From: Chara braunii
Lineage: Eukaryota > Streptophyta > Charophyceae > Charales > Characeae
Assembly: GCA_003427395.1 (NCBI GenBank)
Contig: BFEA01000010.1
Coordinates: 1,439,163-1,471,459 of the forward strand
DNA length: 32,297 nucleotides
Reading direction: 5' to 3'
Shown here in pieces: positions 30,263 through 32,297 of the stretch. How positions within the stretch are numbered: position 1 is the stretch's first letter; each line of letters begins with the position of its first letter. The translations under genes were made by a program, and so were the position numbers. Under the pieces are notes generated by a model. It saw nothing but the letters and a program-made list of their open reading frames with translations, was not told where the DNA came from and did no database searches.

Positions 30263-31048
30263 GGGCCTTGTTTTTTCGTGATTTTGTCTGCAAAGTCAAG
30301 AAAAAACCAAGATAGTTTGTAACCGATATATGCCAGAATGAATCTGGTCACAAAGGGATCCCCTAGGTGACCGTTTTTGGCTGTTAGTGCCCTTTTGACT
30401 TTTTCCTTCTCTTTTTTTTTTTTCTTTTTTTTTCTTTTTTTTTCTTTTCTCCACTTGTGGACAGTAGGGACTTGTCAGTCCCTCCTTGCTGCAGTCCCAA
30501 TTGACGGCCAACTTACTCATCCTCTCTCACTTCCCATTTTTTTTTTTTTTTTTCTTTTTCTTTTTGCATGCCNAGTGTCAACTAGCCGTTAAGGCCCTTT
30601 TCTAGGTTCCTCCTCTTAGTTTTGGCCCTTCCCATGCCCAAGGGCCAGTCCGTTATTTCTCAGACTGCACTTGTGGCCTTTCCATGCCCATGGGAGCCTC
30701 CGTTTGCCTCTATCTCTTCCAAACGGTAGGCCCCCATATTCCTATTTTCTCCGGGAGGCCTATTTTTCTCATGGAGTCCCTTTTGGCTCCATTTTCTCGG
30801 GGGAGCCTAATCCGAGATTTTCCGGATTGCTCCCATGCCTCTACCTTCACGTTTTCTCTGCTTTTCTTTTTCTTTTGGCCATCCCGCTTGTTCCCACTAA
30901 CGCTTATGCTAGTGGTGCTCGTATTCTTGGCCGTCAAGATCCTTGATCTTGACGATGCATCTTTCTTTAATTATTTGGGCCTCACGGCATGCCTCAATTT
31001 TCCCTTGGGCTATCACAAGTCCTCGCCGCTTTCTCGCGCTGGTCTCCG
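30263..31048. other. T-rich sequence, no supported gene
   Basis: Two long poly-T tracts (about 30411-30446 and 30537-30556) and pyrimidine-rich sequence. Plus-strand frames at 30671-31055 are Phe/Leu/Ser-rich because of this bias and are not credible without transcript support. Confidence 0.5.
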
Positions 31049-31154
31049 GCACTAGTCCCGCTAGTGGCTCCGCCGGTACTCGTCCTGCCGGTGGTCCCGC
31101 CGGTACTTGTCCCGCTAGTGGTCCCGCCGGTACTTATCCCGCTAGTGGCCCCGG
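31049..31154. repeat. 27-bp GC-rich minisatellite
   Basis: About four units of the type GGTCCCGCCGGTACTTGTCC then CGCTAGT. The period of 27 keeps frame, giving GPAGTCPAS repeats on the plus strand, within open frames of uncertain status (30943-31164 and 30989-31381). Confidence 0.85.
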
Positions 31155-32023
31155 GTTCTTCTAACATTTTTCCGCCCTATGGCGGCCTCCCTCCCTTTGT
31201 CTTTTTCATGTCCCTTGCGCCGCTCTCCCCAGATGCGGGTTTTGACTTGGCTCGTGGCCCCTTGGCCTTCTCGACTTTGCGTCCCGATGACCCTCTCAGC
31301 CCGGGCTACGACTTTGCGCGTTGGCACCTCTCTTACTGTTTTCTCTTCCCCTTCTTCTCCCTCGCGGCGCGCCCCGCATGACATTACTTTTTCCGGCGGT
31401 CCTTCTCCTTTTCGGGGGAACGGCTGCCTTTGCTATTTTCTTGCGGTCTTTTGCCGCTCGTCTTTCCGCTAATCCTTCCTTAGCCCCGTGGCTCCGGCGA
31501 CCTGGGCAACCTCCCCGTCTCCCAGCGCCAATACTTAGCATTCTCTATCCTTCTTGCCTCCGGTTTTCTATGCAGTGCACAATTCTGCGGTATATCGCCT
31601 CTCGACGGGCAAGACTTATCTCGGGACTCACCGGTCCCGACAGCGGCTCACGTAACGCTTCTATTCTGTTCAACTTAGGATAATTTTTTGTCACTTGCAA
31701 AAATCAGAGCGGATACCCTTGTAAGGGTATTGGTGCTGACAACGCTTATCTCCACTCTTGCTTAATCAGATACCATTATCCACCAAATCATTCACGTTTT
31801 ATTATACCACTCTGATCAAAATAAAAATTATTGTTTTTGCCTGGATCATCAGCTTGCCTCTAACCTGGGTTTTATTTCTTAAGGATCCCCGTACGCAACG
31901 AGATCCCCGATAACGGGGCCACCTGTCAAACGCAAAGGTCCCGCAAGGGGACCCTCCCTTTTCTCTCAACGCACAATCCGTTTTACACCTACGCACGGTC
32001 ACAGTAGACAGCGCGGACGCTTA

Positions 32024-32025
<2 letters not shown>
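31155..32025. other. anonymous sequence with three small palindromes
   Basis: Overlapping frames on both strands (31142-31683) are Arg/Lys- or Leu/Phe-rich and not credible. Hairpins ATACCCTT/AAGGGTAT near 31715, CCCCG/CGGGG near 31905 and GGTCCC/GGGACC near 31940 are visible. Confidence 0.45.
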
Positions 32026-32060
<35 letters not shown>

Positions 32061-32297
32061 TCGTCACAACCAGAACTGCCCGGTAAACCGTAGGCAGAGA
32101 GAGAGAAGAGGACAACAAACGAGGGGCTGTGACAAACTGTTTCGTCGGAGTTTCACCGACTCATCAGGAGGCTGATATATATATATATATATATCACAGC
32201 CCTTCGTTTGTTGTCCTCTTCTCTCTCTCTGCCTACGGTTCACCGGGCAGTTCTGTTTGTGATGATATATATATATATGCCTACGGTTTTACCGGGC
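32026..32297. repeat. (TA)n-bounded inverted repeat, start of a further copy at window end
   Basis: Arms 32064-32132 and 32194-32262 are 69 bp each with three mismatches. (TA)n tracts bound both outer ends and one also lies in the loop. From 32279 the phrase GCCTACGGTT...ACCGGGC starts again, so a second copy probably continues beyond the window. No ORF inside. Confidence 0.92.
32131..32167 (-). ncRNA. hammerhead ribozyme-like core
   Basis: The minus strand has, in order, CTGATGA (32161-32167), a 5-bp stem GTCGG/CCGAC with 7-nt loop (32144-32160) and GAAA (32140-32143). A 3-bp helix III, ACA/TGT with loop GTT (32132-32140), and C17 at 32131 (GTC triplet) follow. All core nucleotides of the hammerhead consensus are present. 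Predicted cleavage lies between 32131 and 32130. Helix I would use the 69-bp inverted-repeat arms, but 28 nt (mostly TA repeat, ending CAGCCTC) separate its 5' strand from CTGATGA. Activity is therefore uncertain. Very short helix III is typical of hammerheads in retrozymes and Penelope-like elements. Confidence 0.7.

Noticed and set aside
30671-31683. Several plus- and minus-strand frames of 75-130 codons
   Set aside because: Compositional artefacts of pyrimidine-rich sequence and a 27-bp minisatellite; overlapping in several frames with no motif.

Overview
The window looks like repeat-rich nuclear DNA of a eukaryote, most likely from the green lineage. The best lineage clue is an 18-nt primer-binding site (23378-23395, minus strand) complementary to the 3' end of a plant-type tRNA-Asp. 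No host gene, rRNA or tRNA gene could be recognised. A streptophyte alga or another large-genome plant is possible, but that is a guess.

Most of the window (4838-29659, 24.8 kb) is one very large Ty3/gypsy-type LTR retrotransposon on the minus strand. Its two direct repeats are 6726 bp (4838-11563, 3' LTR) and 6260 bp (23400-29659, 5' LTR). Both start TG and end CA on the plus strand, and similarity stops exactly at those borders. In transcription order (right to left) the parts are: 5' LTR, PBS with an adjacent hairpin, a 2.4-kb leader packed with small tandem paralogous ORFs, Gag with a CCHC knuckle, aspartic protease, a possible -1 frameshift heptamer, reverse transcriptase, RNase H, integrase, a 47-bp tandem array, 2-3 kb without sense coding (holding a broken antisense ORF), a weak polypurine tract and the 3' LTR. 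Nine in-frame stops and four frame breaks in gag-pol show a dead copy.

The LTRs are unusual. Each carries a TATA box on the minus strand, an array of short AT-loop hairpins upstream of it, at least five different minisatellites and two ORFs present in both copies. The two ORFs may be distantly related to the leader ORFs.

The assembly has visible faults. A Tn5/Nextera mosaic-end sequence sits inside integrase (16191-16224), a 140-N gap lies in the left LTR (10881-11020), and single Ns are scattered through that LTR. There is no target-site duplication around the element, so the two halves may not belong to one insertion.

The left flank (1-4837) holds a 20-bp minisatellite, one open frame of about 209 codons without recognised function, and otherwise anonymous sequence. 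The right flank (29660-32297) holds a 162-bp tandem repeat with a conserved hairpin, poly-T tracts, a 27-bp minisatellite and, at the very end, a 69-bp inverted repeat whose loop contains a hammerhead-ribozyme-like core on the minus strand.
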